Shown: positions 7,312 to 15,651 of the stretch, one piece after another
How positions within the stretch are numbered: the stretch's first letter is position 1
Layout of the letters: every line of letters starts with the position of its first letter
Source: CAYLYU01 sp964501925
Lineage (GTDB): Bacteria > Pseudomonadota > Zetaproteobacteria > Mariprofundales > Mariprofundaceae
Direction of reading: 5' to 3'
Assembly (NCBI GenBank): GCA_964501925.1
Contig: CAZCTM010000012.1
Coordinates: 1-59,158, forward strand
DNA length: 59,158 nucleotides
Notes under the pieces: model-generated
Told to the model about the DNA's origin: nothing
Databases searched by the model: none
Seen by the model: the letters and a program-made list of their open reading frames with translations, nothing else
Translations under genes and position numbers: made by a program

Positions 7312-8991
7312 TCAGCCATCCAGCCATCCTTCGTCTATGGGGAGCTGTGTGATCACATAGAGCGTTTGCAAGGCAACATATTTGGGGGCGAGATCCCGAT
7401 TTCTTCTTATGGCCTCCGGAAAACGGAATATCCGGGTGACATACTCCTCCAGGCCCTGTTTCTTCAGATAGGTCTGAAGCATTTCCAGTATGTCGCGTTG
7501 GGAATCCGCCGGGGCGATCACAACCAGGCAGCTCGCGTTGTTGATTCCCTCGAGAATCCGGTCCTCCTCGAATGGCTCAAAGCAGAAGAAAACCCTGCCC
7601 GATTCAATGTTTCTCTGGAGCTTCATCATTCCGCGCCGGCCCGGAATATAGCGGTTGTCTTCATCCCTGAATGCGATGATGCCGACGGAGTCCAGGGACT
7701 CATTCCGGACAATGCTCCTAAGATAGTCCGGGGAGCTCATGAACACGTTTTCAGCCATTTCGTGGTGCACCCTTGCCACCGAGTAGTAAATCAGCCCGTA
7801 GGTGGCCAGCGGCATGATATCGATGAAATAGGTGGTGTAGTTGATGGCGACAGCCATGAGGAGAACGGAGCCGACCTCAATGGCGACAAAGGCACTGTCA
7901 AGATCCTTTTGCGACCGTCCGAATATGAACAGAACGGCCATTCCGAGGATAAAACACACGGCGGTCAGGGAGATGATCCAGGTCGGTATTTCCTTCAGGT
8001 ATGTGCCATTGATCGCATCATCCAGGGCCGTGGCCAGGATCTCGACATCATCCACCAAACCCACGGATGTGGAGTTCTGCACGGTCAGACCGGGGGCAGA
8101 TGAGCCGATGATAACGTGTTTTCCCTTGAAGAAATCCCTGGGGATCCGTTCCTCACCGTCCAGGGTCGCGAGATAGTCCGAAAAGGAAACCCTTGCGTAA
8201 CGATTCTTTTTGTTCCTCCAGTTGAGAATGTAGGTTTGGCTCCGGTCCACCCTGGGTTCGACATGCGCCAGCGCAATGGCGCCTCCAACCATGGTTGGCA
8301 TTTTCCAGGATTCCTCTTCCCACAAAAGCGTCCATCGCCTCAGGATACCATCCTCGTCCAGCCTGTGGTTCATGATTCCAAGGTCATGTCGCATGCCCGG
8401 AAGACCAGGCAGAATGGCGGCGATTGTCTTGTCCGTATGGCATTTCATGACACCGGCCGGAATCAGATCGCAAACCTTCAGCTTGCTGAAGGCGTCATTC
8501 TTTGGCGGCAATCTGACTAGTGGATACACCGTGACGTATGACTCGCTTGCCACGAAACTGAGCACGGCATCGCTTTGCTCATGTTCCTTGTCCGGATCGG
8601 TGATCAGGACAGTGAACATGATGGATTTTGCCCCCCCATATTCGAGTTCCGCCAGGGCCTGCGCGAAAACCTCCCGCTTCCATGGCCAGCGCCCGTATTT
8701 CAACGCCATTTCCGCCAGGGATTTTTCATCAATATCCAGAATAACAATGTCCTGAGCCGCCGGAGGAGAGTTCCATCTCATTTTCATGATGGTGTCAAAG
8801 GTGCTTTCATCCATCGAGGCGAAATCGAGATCCATAAGTGTCGAGACCGCGATCACCAGGGTAAGAAACAGGGCCAGAAGCCAGTAAAAGGAAGGGGTGG
8901 TTCTGTAACAGAAGGATGAGGCAGAGACCATCAACCGGGCCACAAGATTTTTGAAACGCCTGTCCAGGCTCTCCTCTGGGTGATGACTCAT
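7312..8991 (-). CDS. CHASE2-domain membrane sensor without a fused cyclase
   Basis: 559 residues. One membrane segment at about 35-53 is followed by a large extracytoplasmic CHASE2 domain (about 55-335). Its hallmarks include DIVILDIDEKSL, GRWPWKRE and GKHVIIGSSAPGL. Three closely spaced membrane segments then lead to a C-terminal cytosolic part of about 150 residues. In most relatives CHASE2 is fused to an adenylate cyclase, kinase or GGDEF output. Here the C-terminal part (ending LPIDEGWLDG) matches none of these that I recognise. The stand-alone cyclase at 4612-5208 is a candidate partner. The ligand is unknown. It is transcribed 119 bases after the SH3 protein gene and 89 bases before the LapD-like gene. 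Confidence 0.8.
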   Translation of the reverse strand: MSHHPEESLDRRFKNLVARLMVSASSFCYRTTPSFYWLLALFLTLVIAVSTLMDLDFASMDESTFDTIMKMRWNSPPAAQDIVILDIDEKSLAEMALKYGRWPWKREVFAQALAELEYGGAKSIMFTVLITDPDKEHEQSDAVLSFVASESYVTVYPLVRLPPKNDAFSKLKVCDLIPAGVMKCHTDKTIAAILPGLPGMRHDLGIMNHRLDEDGILRRWTLLWEEESWKMPTMVGGAIALAHVEPRVDRSQTYILNWRNKKNRYARVSFSDYLATLDGEERIPRDFFKGKHVIIGSSAPGLTVQNSTSVGLVDDVEILATALDDAINGTYLKEIPTWIISLTAVCFILGMAVLFIFGRSQKDLDSAFVAIEVGSVLLMAVAINYTTYFIDIMPLATYGLIYYSVARVHHEMAENVFMSSPDYLRSIVRNESLDSVGIIAFRDEDNRYIPGRRGMMKLQRNIESGRVFFCFEPFEEDRILEGINNASCLVVIAPADSQRDILEMLQTYLKKQGLEEYVTRIFRFPEAIRRNRDLAPKYVALQTLYVITQLPIDEGWLDG

Positions 8992-9110
8992 GCGTTCTTC
9001 ACGGATGCTACATGTACCGGGTCATGTCGCAGGCAGATCACAGGTGTTTCCGCCACTTCATACGGAAACGCTGGTCCGGGGCAGGTTACCACTTGCCAGC
9101 GGTCACGTGC

Positions 9111-9425
9111 TCAATTCCCCGAGGCCAGACGCCCGGTGTCCTTCAGAATATCGATCGGGGGCATCCAGATCATCGTTTCTTCCATTTTCACATTGGAAAG
9201 CTTTGTCCATCCGACAACTTCTCCGGACCTGACCTTGACCCAGAATCCACGCCGTTCAACAATACTGACCTCCCCTTTCGGGGCGATACCGGCCTTTTCG
9301 GAATGCACGCTGGGTTCGGCAAAAAGCTCCTGATCATGGTACATTTCAGCAGCGTTCAAGGGTCCACCCGCGAAGAACTGGACCAGGAAAAAAATGATGG
9401 GTATCAGTCTTCTCGTCTCGGTCAA
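9111..9425 (-). CDS. Small exported SH3-domain protein
   Basis: 104 residues with an N-terminal signal sequence (IPIIFFLVQFFAGGPLNAAE, cleavage likely after NAA or nearby). A short bacterial SH3-type barrel follows (about 30-80), with HSEKAGIAPKGEVSIVERRGFWVKVRS-like strands ending in VGWTKLSNVKM. Such domains bind peptidoglycan or proteins in the periplasm. The start is TTG at 9425, supported by GGAGGG at 9431-9436. It lies between the FecR-domain and CHASE2 genes in the same orientation. It may be an accessory periplasmic partner of the CHASE2 sensor (inference). Confidence 0.75.
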   Translation of the reverse strand: MTETRRLIPIIFFLVQFFAGGPLNAAEMYHDQELFAEPSVHSEKAGIAPKGEVSIVERRGFWVKVRSGEVVGWTKLSNVKMEETMIWMPPIDILKDTGRLASGN

Positions 9426-9464
9426 TCCCGCCCTCCGCTATAAGCACATGTTATGGCAACACTG

Positions 9465-10430
9465 TCAGAATATCAGGTTAATTGTCACTGGCGCGGTCAC
9501 AATGGCTGGCGTCGTCTGCGTAATCGGTGGTTGTGCGGATGTCGGGGGAAGAACGGTCGTGGGCTGATTTGCGACCATGACCGGCTGAACCCGCGGTACC
9601 GGCAGGGAGGTTAATGTCGGCGGTGGCGGCGCGACCGGAGCGATGTCAACGGGTGCAAATGCTGCAGCCTGCCAGCCTATGTTTCCCCCCTGACGGCCGG
9701 CAACCCGTTGAGAGCCACCTGGCGGCAAGGGGGTCGGCGTGGTTTCCGCAATCAGGGCCTGGCGCAGTTTGACAGGAACAAAGGAAGGGGTCGTGGGTGC
9801 AGCATTTTTGGTGACGGTGGTCTTCTCGCCTCCCCTGACCACCACAAAACCCTTAACGTCCGGGTCGATGTTCCGTACCCTCACGGCCCCTTCAAGGACG
9901 ATAACCTCGGTTTCAAGGGAGGAATTAACCTTGACGATGAAATCCGTTCCCCGCACGGAGGCGACGGCCGTCGGGGTTTCAATTTCAAAGACGGACTCTG
10001 CGTCCCCCCCGAGCTTCGAGACAGTCGCGCGCACCGTACCTCGCAGGGAGGACAGAATCGCTTTCCGGATGCCGTTTTCCTCGTCGTACACGTACTCTTT
10101 GATCTTGACCAGGTAATCCGGTCCCATGTTGAGCACGCTGTTGTCAATAAACTTGAGCTGCGTTCTGGAGCGATGTTTGGTGCGCACCACGTCGCTCATG
10201 TAAGTATCCATGCCGATTTCCGCCGCAATCGGCGCATCCATCTGTTCGCGCAGGGCGTCCACCGAACCGGCCACAATTGTGAACTTCCCGACCGAGTTGG
10301 CAGCGTGGGAAAGGTCGGGGCATGCAAGCATGGAGGTGGCTGCAAGAATGACCCACATCCACAAAGAAACGCCTGTTTTACCCGATGTTAGCTGTTTGAC
10401 TTCATGTTGAACTTCATGTCGGTTGATCAT
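9465..10430 (-). CDS. Periplasmic FecR-domain protein with proline-rich tail
   Basis: 321 residues from the ATG at 10430 (AGGGAG ribosome binding site). A signal peptide (hydrophobic core about 22-36, SHA|A cleavage near 43) is followed by a FecR-type beta domain (about 60-195) with the family pattern FIDNSVLNMGP ... FEIETPTAVASVRGTDFIV ... VLEGAVRVRN. The C-terminal third is rich in Pro, Thr and Val and has no recognisable domain. It is not a FecR anti-sigma regulator because it has no cytoplasmic domain and there is no ECF sigma gene nearby. Similar stand-alone FecR proteins occur beside CHASE2 cyclases and outer-membrane barrels. It starts 31 bases after the TPR-barrel gene ends. Confidence 0.8.
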   Translation of the reverse strand: MINRHEVQHEVKQLTSGKTGVSLWMWVILAATSMLACPDLSHAANSVGKFTIVAGSVDALREQMDAPIAAEIGMDTYMSDVVRTKHRSRTQLKFIDNSVLNMGPDYLVKIKEYVYDEENGIRKAILSSLRGTVRATVSKLGGDAESVFEIETPTAVASVRGTDFIVKVNSSLETEVIVLEGAVRVRNIDPDVKGFVVVRGGEKTTVTKNAAPTTPSFVPVKLRQALIAETTPTPLPPGGSQRVAGRQGGNIGWQAAAFAPVDIAPVAPPPPTLTSLPVPRVQPVMVANQPTTVLPPTSAQPPITQTTPAIVTAPVTINLIF

Positions 10431-10461
10431 GGTGTCTCCCTGAGGCATTTCATCTTCTCCA

Positions 10462-11997
10462 TCAGTAACTGAACTCAAACCCTACACCCACGATGTTCCT
10501 GCTGTAGTCATAGATGCCGATATTGGAATTTGCCCGCACGTACGCATACTGAAGCTGCAACGTTGCCCAGTTCATGTCGTAGGTCAGCACGGGTGAGAGG
10601 GTAAGGATCTTGTCGTCCCTCTTCAGTCCGAAAAGGGTGTGTATGTTCCGGTACTTCTGCAGATAGTAATCGCCGTTGAAGCGGAAACCGAATCCGTTGC
10701 CGAAGGGGTACAACACCGAGGCAATAATGCGGTGTCCATTATAATCCCAGTTGGCACCCCTGGTGTTTTCATAATCAAAGGCGTAACCGAGACCAACGTA
10801 TCCCTGCTGATTCTGGACGTAAACATAATGCATGTAGCCGGCGGAAATATTTGTGGCGTCCCGGTCTTCAGCAGCAATGTTCAGGGCCTGGTTGAAGAAA
10901 TTCTTTTTCTGAACCACACCGTTCAGAATGCCGTGCTGATTATTGCCGATGTCAAAGCCAATGCTCGGATAGATGCTATAGATGTTTAAATAGTGATTGC
11001 GTCCGACAAGATAGTAATCCAGGCGCCCCTCCAGCGAAAAGGTGGCGGCATCGGTGCTGTAACTGGGCGTCATGGACAGTCCGAACCCGTCGATGTCCAT
11101 GTGGGAGAGCTTGTGGTGCAGGCTCTTGTAATAATTGGCGTCCGCGCGGAAGCCCAGGGAACCGCTCGTCTCCGGTTTGTAACCCGCGTGCAGGTTGAAG
11201 ACATGCTTGAAGTCGTTCTGGTCGGTGGGCAGGGCGCTGATGCCTCCCGGATTGAGAATAACGTTGTCGTCGTACTGGAAGCTGTAACTCAGGTCCAGGT
11301 GCCACAAACGTCTCTGCGGTTTGTGCAGGTATTGCAGCCCGAAGTCCGCGTAAACCCCGACCACGGACCTCGGGTTGATGGCGATCGCCTCCCTGAAGGC
11401 CTTCTCGGCGGCCTTCTTGTCATTCTTCCTGCTGTAGACCATTCCTATCGCGTATGTGGCCTTCTGCCGGAAGGCCGGGTCGGTCTTCTGTGACGTCTGC
11501 AAGGCGGCTATGGCTTCATCGTATTTGCCCAGCTCCATCAGGACCAGACCCGTGATGTAGGCCGTGTACGCAGGCCTCGCTCCGTTTGCCCTGGCCTTAT
11601 CCAGCGCCTGCCTGGCTTCTTCATGGCTTCCCTTCCGGTAAAGCATTTCACCGAGGTGAGACCAGGCATCGCCCATGGACGGATCAATTTCAACCGCCCG
11701 TTTGAAGGATTGCTCGGCCTTCGGATAATCCCGCATGCCCTGATAGGTCAGGCCGATACGGTAATGAATTTCCGCATTTTCAGGATCAGTCTCAACGGCC
11801 CTGAGGAAGGATTGAAGCGCCTCCTCATATTCCCCCTTCACGTAATGTTCCTGACCCTGCCGGACATCTTGCGTGAGGTCTTCCGCCATAATGGCAACGG
11901 GAAAACCAAGCAGCAGCAAGTAGCACACGATCACAGAAACACGGCAACCGTGTTTCATTCCCTTCCATGGATCCCACGTCCTCATCAACTTATCCAT
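10462..11997 (-). CDS. TPR plus outer-membrane beta-barrel protein (Slam/DUF560-like architecture)
   Basis: 511 residues. It begins with a long-n-region signal peptide ending IMA|ED. About five tetratricopeptide repeats follow (about 45-230, for example NAEIHYRIGLTYQGM, GDAWSHLGEMLYRKG). The C-terminal region (about 235-511) is rich in alternating aromatic/polar strands, starts with YDDNVILNPGG and ends in the aromatic FEFSY typical of outer-membrane barrels. This layout matches surface lipoprotein assembly modulators (Slam), which move lipoproteins to the cell surface, and related TPR-barrel porins. The gene upstream encodes a large lipoprotein, so a transporter-cargo pair is plausible (inference). 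The start could also be ATG 11958 or 12030. Confidence 0.75.
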   Translation of the reverse strand: MDKLMRTWDPWKGMKHGCRVSVIVCYLLLLGFPVAIMAEDLTQDVRQGQEHYVKGEYEEALQSFLRAVETDPENAEIHYRIGLTYQGMRDYPKAEQSFKRAVEIDPSMGDAWSHLGEMLYRKGSHEEARQALDKARANGARPAYTAYITGLVLMELGKYDEAIAALQTSQKTDPAFRQKATYAIGMVYSRKNDKKAAEKAFREAIAINPRSVVGVYADFGLQYLHKPQRRLWHLDLSYSFQYDDNVILNPGGISALPTDQNDFKHVFNLHAGYKPETSGSLGFRADANYYKSLHHKLSHMDIDGFGLSMTPSYSTDAATFSLEGRLDYYLVGRNHYLNIYSIYPSIGFDIGNNQHGILNGVVQKKNFFNQALNIAAEDRDATNISAGYMHYVYVQNQQGYVGLGYAFDYENTRGANWDYNGHRIIASVLYPFGNGFGFRFNGDYYLQKYRNIHTLFGLKRDDKILTLSPVLTYDMNWATLQLQYAYVRANSNIGIYDYSRNIVGVGFEFSY

Positions 11998-12008
11998 GTT
12001 TCCCCACA

Positions 12009-14471
12009 TCACTGAGTTGTGAAATTCCATGAAAATGGGGCGGCCGCAAGCGGGTTTCCGGCAAGGTCCGTGATCGCCGGGGTAAGCGTGACCACGTATC
12101 CTGTGAAGGGCTGTAGATTTGCCTGTGGGGTGAAGGTGACAATGGTTCCCGTGGGATCGAAACTGAGGGTTCCCGCGATGGGCGCCTGAGGAATGCCATT
12201 GAAGATCGGTGTAACGGCAAATGAGGTCGTGGTAACCGTTGCCGGATCCACAGGCTCCGAGAAGGTTGCGCTGACCGTGCTGGTGACGGGCACCGCCGTG
12301 GCATTCGCCGCCGGCGTATGCGAAACGACCGTGGGCGCGATACCATCGACGGTGAGCAGCGTTGAGCCTGAGATGCCGCTCACCGGATCCGTGGCCGTGA
12401 TGATGGCCGTCCCGTTCGCCAGGTTTGCGCTTAGCCCCTGGGCATTGATGGTTGCCACAGCCTGATTATTGCTGGACCATGTTGCTCCAGTGACCGGAGA
12501 CGTAGTATTCTTTACGGTTTCCTTCAGGGCAGAGAACTGGGTCTGGGTTCCAGGCCGCACAAGCGGATTAGCTGGGTTGACCAGGACGCGAACAAAGCTT
12601 GTTCCTGCCGTCTGTATGGTGTTGACCGGTGTGATCACGCTCGTCGCCCCGTCCATGTCAAACACATGCCAGGCATCGCCTGGGAAGTTGGCGGGGACAT
12701 TGAACACGGCCACCGGCGCGACCTGAGCGCCCTGATAGACGGTCACCGTCGCCCCTGAGTTGGACAGCGCCGTGCTTGTTGCGATGCCTCCGTTTGTAAA
12801 GTCGTAGACATAATAGCTGTAGGTGCCGTTTGACTGTTGCGTGATGGTGATCGTTTCCGGGCCACGGCCGGTTGTAACGTCTACGTCAAGCACGGCAAAC
12901 GGCGGAGCCGTGGCAGAGCCACGGTTGGCGTAGTACACATGGAAACTGCCCGCCTGGGGATATGGACCGATCAGGTGCGAATCCAGGTCTGCCGGCGTTG
13001 TGCCCCACCTAAGCACAATCCGGGTCTGGCCCGCGGCCTGCAGTGGCGACAGGGGTATGACGTTGGCATTGGCTGTTGCCCCCGCCGTAATGACCACGGT
13101 TGCACTGGCCTGGGCATATCCGTTTGCGGTCACGGTCAGGGTATAGGTGCCCGCGGCCAGATTGTTGATGGTGAACGTTCCGGTTGCTCCCGTGGTTGCA
13201 CTGGCGGCAATTGGGCCCTGGGTTACGTTCGCACCTGCCCTGGCGTCCACGGTGGCGCCGCCAACAGGCTGGTTCGTGGTCGCATCCACCACTGATCCTG
13301 TCACGCCTCCGGTTGCCGGGGGTGGCGGCGGAGGTGCCTGCTGGGGTTGCAACTGGATGACGGGCGCGTTTGCGGTCGCCCCCCCCGTGACGGTTACGGT
13401 CACGCCGGCCTGAATATATCCGGCCGCGGTGGCGGTGAGCCTGTAGGTGCCGGCAGGCAGATTGTTGATCGTGTATGTTCCGCCCGCGCCCGTGGTTGCC
13501 GTGGCGATAACGGGCCCCGGAATACCGTTGACGATTTCCCTGGCGCTGACGCTGGCGCCGGCGATCGGCAGGTTTGTCGCCGCATCCACCACCGAGCCTG
13601 TCACGCCTCCTGTTGCCGGTGGCGGAGGTGGTGGCGGCGGAGGTGCCTGCTGGGCCTGCAGCAGGATGGCCGCGACATTCGTTGTCACGCCTGCCGTGAC
13701 CACGACAACCACCGTTGCCTGCGTGTAGCCGGTCGCGTTGGCGGTCAGGGTGTAGGTGCCCGGGGCCAGGTTGTTGATTGTGTAAGCCCCGCCTGCCGTG
13801 GTGACTGCCGAGCCTGCAATGGGACCCTGGGTTACATTCGCCCCTGCCCGGGCATCCACGGTGGCCCCGGCAATGGGCTGATTCGTGGCCGCGTCGAGCA
13901 CCGTGCCCATGACGCCGCCCGGAGTCGGTGGTATTGGCTGGGTCGGAATCATCGGAATGTTCAGCACGACCGGCGTTCCTGCCTGCAGGTTGGCGATCAC
14001 CTGGGTTCCCTGAAACAGCATGACGCCTGCCGCATCAAAGGCCCGGATTATGAAGCTCCTGTTCGGACCGATGGGGACGTTATAGGTCCGCGTGACGGCC
14101 ACTCCGGGCGTGATGGGAATATTGTCCACAATGGAGTTCATGCCCGGTCCGCTGATGGTGACCACAACAAGGGTGACGCCGGCCGGCGGCGGTGCGGCAT
14201 TGGCCGTCGGCACAAGGAGCTCGGCAAGTGATCTGCCACTGGCATAAAAGAGGGAGTCGGTGCTTCCGGTGTCCTCTTCCATAAGAGCCACGTTCTTTGC
14301 GGCTTTGGCCGGAACAGTGAAGCTCAGCGTGACGGGGGCATATCCCGTGGCAACCGTATCCCCGCCTCCACCACCACAGCCTGCAAGCCAGACTGCCATA
14401 AAAAGCCCCAACAGAAGCCACGGGCGGCGGTAGGACCTTCCGGAAACCGAAATGCGATTCACTTCCCTCAC
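12009..14471 (-). CDS. Large multidomain lipoprotein with carboxypeptidase-regulatory-like repeats
   Basis: 820 residues. A lipoprotein signal has lipobox LAGC (Cys32), followed by a Gly tether. An N-terminal beta domain precedes three tandem CarboxypepD_reg-like domains (185-287, 288-387, 388-480), separated by polyproline linkers. Next is a YfaP/DUF2135-like module (RIVLRWGTTPADLDSHL ... FHVYYANRG), then a Big_2-type Ig domain and a C-terminal SbsA-type Ig domain ending FSWNFTTQ. It is probably a surface or periplasmic adhesin or structural lipoprotein. It starts with GTG (14471, or GTG 14462) and its end lies 11 bases from the TPR-barrel start. It heads the minus-strand cluster and is divergent from the cyclic-nucleotide-binding gene. 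Confidence 0.85.
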   Translation of the reverse strand: MREVNRISVSGRSYRRPWLLLGLFMAVWLAGCGGGGGDTVATGYAPVTLSFTVPAKAAKNVALMEEDTGSTDSLFYASGRSLAELLVPTANAAPPPAGVTLVVVTISGPGMNSIVDNIPITPGVAVTRTYNVPIGPNRSFIIRAFDAAGVMLFQGTQVIANLQAGTPVVLNIPMIPTQPIPPTPGGVMGTVLDAATNQPIAGATVDARAGANVTQGPIAGSAVTTAGGAYTINNLAPGTYTLTANATGYTQATVVVVVTAGVTTNVAAILLQAQQAPPPPPPPPPATGGVTGSVVDAATNLPIAGASVSAREIVNGIPGPVIATATTGAGGTYTINNLPAGTYRLTATAAGYIQAGVTVTVTGGATANAPVIQLQPQQAPPPPPPATGGVTGSVVDATTNQPVGGATVDARAGANVTQGPIAASATTGATGTFTINNLAAGTYTLTVTANGYAQASATVVITAGATANANVIPLSPLQAAGQTRIVLRWGTTPADLDSHLIGPYPQAGSFHVYYANRGSATAPPFAVLDVDVTTGRGPETITITQQSNGTYSYYVYDFTNGGIATSTALSNSGATVTVYQGAQVAPVAVFNVPANFPGDAWHVFDMDGATSVITPVNTIQTAGTSFVRVLVNPANPLVRPGTQTQFSALKETVKNTTSPVTGATWSSNNQAVATINAQGLSANLANGTAIITATDPVSGISGSTLLTVDGIAPTVVSHTPAANATAVPVTSTVSATFSEPVDPATVTTTSFAVTPIFNGIPQAPIAGTLSFDPTGTIVTFTPQANLQPFTGYVVTLTPAITDLAGNPLAAAPFSWNFTTQ
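13032..13919 (-). repeat. Three tandem ~300-bp repeats inside the lipoprotein gene
   Basis: The three repeat units lie at 13919-13611, 13610-13311 and 13310-about 13032. Each encodes GGVxGxVxDAxTNxPxxGA ... YTINNLAxGTYxLT ... and the first two end in proline runs of nine and six codons. Units 1 and 3 share VDARAGANVTQGPIA exactly, while unit 2 differs there. This suggests past duplication and possible gene conversion. Copy number may vary between strains through recombination at the proline-codon runs. Confidence 0.85.
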
Positions 14472-14609
14472 CTCTCTATCTTGTCTTACAGAACGGGCTT
14501 ATAGCGATTAATTCCACAGAATCAAGCTTTTTGTTAAATCAAGGGAATAATATGAAATATGGTTATTGTAGTTCACGATCTTCTTCAATAGCTTTGCCTC
14601 CGGGATTAA

Positions 14610-14653
14610 CCACAAAAACTGTGAGTGAAATTTGTGGCAAGTAACTGTTACTT
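14610..14653. promoter_or_regulatory. Inverted repeats between the divergent lipoprotein and cNMP-binding genes
   Basis: Two dyads lie just upstream of the 14672 start. CCACAAA (14610-14616) pairs with TTTGTGG (14631-14637), and AAGTAA-CTG-TTACTT occupies 14639-14653. Their position suggests operator sites controlling the rightward gene, and possibly the leftward cluster. No regulator match is recognised; it is not a Crp palindrome. Confidence 0.35.
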
Positions 14654-14671
14654 AAGCGAGGGAGAAGAGAC

Positions 14672-15235
14672 ATGGGAGTTGATCTGAATTGGCTTGAAAA
14701 AGAAGTTCTGAAGCAGGAACTGACAGAAGAGCAACGCAAGGCACTTAACTTTCTGACGGAGGAGACCTTCAAGAAGGGTGAGGTTATCCTGAAGCACGGT
14801 CAGGAAGGAGGAGCGCTCTATTTCATCAGGTCCGGGAAGGCAAGCGTGCTGGACTACAACAGATATGAGGGGCGTGTGCCCATCGCCACTCTGGAGGAAG
14901 GCGATCTGATCGGCGAAATGTCCTTTTTTGAAAACAGGCTTGTATCGGCCGAGGTCAAGGCCGAAGAGGATTGCACGCTCTACAAGATGAAGAAGGCCGA
15001 TATGGCCAGACTGATGAAGGAGCATCAGGATCTGGCATTTGCCATCATGCAGGCCATTCTGAATCACGAAGGCAAGATCATCATATCTCGCGGCATGAGC
15101 CTCGCTCCCCTTCTGCGTCAGATCAAGGAAAAGGCCGCCGGACTGCCAATGGCGATGAAGGTCATTCCTGCTGTTTTCATTATTATTTACTTTCTGTTCC
15201 TGATATACGCTTCAATCAGGGATTTCGAATATTAG
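14672..15235 (+). CDS. Tail-anchored cyclic-nucleotide-binding-fold protein
   Basis: 187 residues after a GAGGGAGAAGAG ribosome binding site. A Crp-type cyclic-nucleotide-binding domain (about 25-135) shows FKKGEVILKHG, LYFIRSGKASV and the phosphate cassette GEMSFFENRLVSAEV. The cassette Glu is present, but the Arg that normally contacts the cyclic phosphate aligns with Val, so ligand binding may be altered. There is no DNA-binding helix-turn-helix. The C-terminus is instead one hydrophobic segment (about 160-180) and a short tail, so the domain would face the cytoplasm at the inner membrane. It is the first gene rightward of the cluster that contains the cyclase and CHASE2 sensor. Confidence 0.8.
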   Translation: MGVDLNWLEKEVLKQELTEEQRKALNFLTEETFKKGEVILKHGQEGGALYFIRSGKASVLDYNRYEGRVPIATLEEGDLIGEMSFFENRLVSAEVKAEEDCTLYKMKKADMARLMKEHQDLAFAIMQAILNHEGKIIISRGMSLAPLLRQIKEKAAGLPMAMKVIPAVFIIIYFLFLIYASIRDFEY

Positions 15236-15651
15236 CAGCTTGATTCGTTTGCACTCGTCACTCATATTCATAACATATCCAACGATACACTGTCATACAA
15301 ACAGGGTCAGGCCATGCAGTCTGGCCTTTTTTGTCACCAGTCTGATCCGCATGCAAATGACCTTCTGACCATCCAGTCACCGGTTTGGGCATTGAACCCC
15401 ATTATAGGATGATGGCTTCCCGAAATTTTGACTGAAATCAAGGTTTGGCTGCATGACGTCGCTACTCTGAGCAGGTTTATTATGGTCAATTTGCCAGAGG
15501 GAGGATCATTCCTACATCGTGGTGTGTTCCAGGAACCGTGCATGAAGCTCGGTTACAAGCGGGTGAATCAATCTGATGGGCAGGCCATGTCGCGCATTGA
15601 CCGGCCACCATTGGGGTTAGATAGAGAATCAGTTTACGGAGGTTTATAAAA
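15236..15651. other. 416-base intergenic region
   Basis: Lies between the two cyclic-nucleotide-binding-fold genes. It contains an intrinsic terminator at 15309-15332. Its right end presumably carries the promoter of the second gene, with a TTGACC at about 15598 followed by weak -10-like sequences. Short open frames here lack ribosome binding sites and recognisable products. No RNA gene or repeat was seen. Confidence 0.6.
15309..15332 (+). terminator. Rho-independent terminator
   Basis: AGGCCA (15309-15314), a seven-base loop and TGGCCT (15322-15327) form a 6-bp stem that runs directly into six T residues. It lies 74 bases after the tail-anchored cyclic-nucleotide-binding gene and separates it from the next gene. 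Confidence 0.75.

Noticed and set aside
7216..8103. 295-codon plus-strand open frame opposite the CHASE2 gene
   Set aside because: Lies entirely antisense to a well-supported coding gene, has no ribosome binding site, and its composition looks like the reverse of the CHASE2 reading frame.
13311..13919. CRISPR-like spacing of repeated units
   Set aside because: The repeats are about 300 bp and in-frame protein domains; no short 25-40 bp direct repeats with unique spacers.
13347..14231. 294-codon plus-strand frame opposite the lipoprotein
   Set aside because: Low-complexity Arg/Gly/Asp translation is the antisense image of the Pro/Ala/Gly-rich repeats; no start signal.
14617..14637. Crp/FNR site upstream of the tail-anchored cNMP-binding gene
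   Set aside because: TGTGA occurs but the second half is TTTGTG rather than TCACA, so it is not the Crp palindrome.
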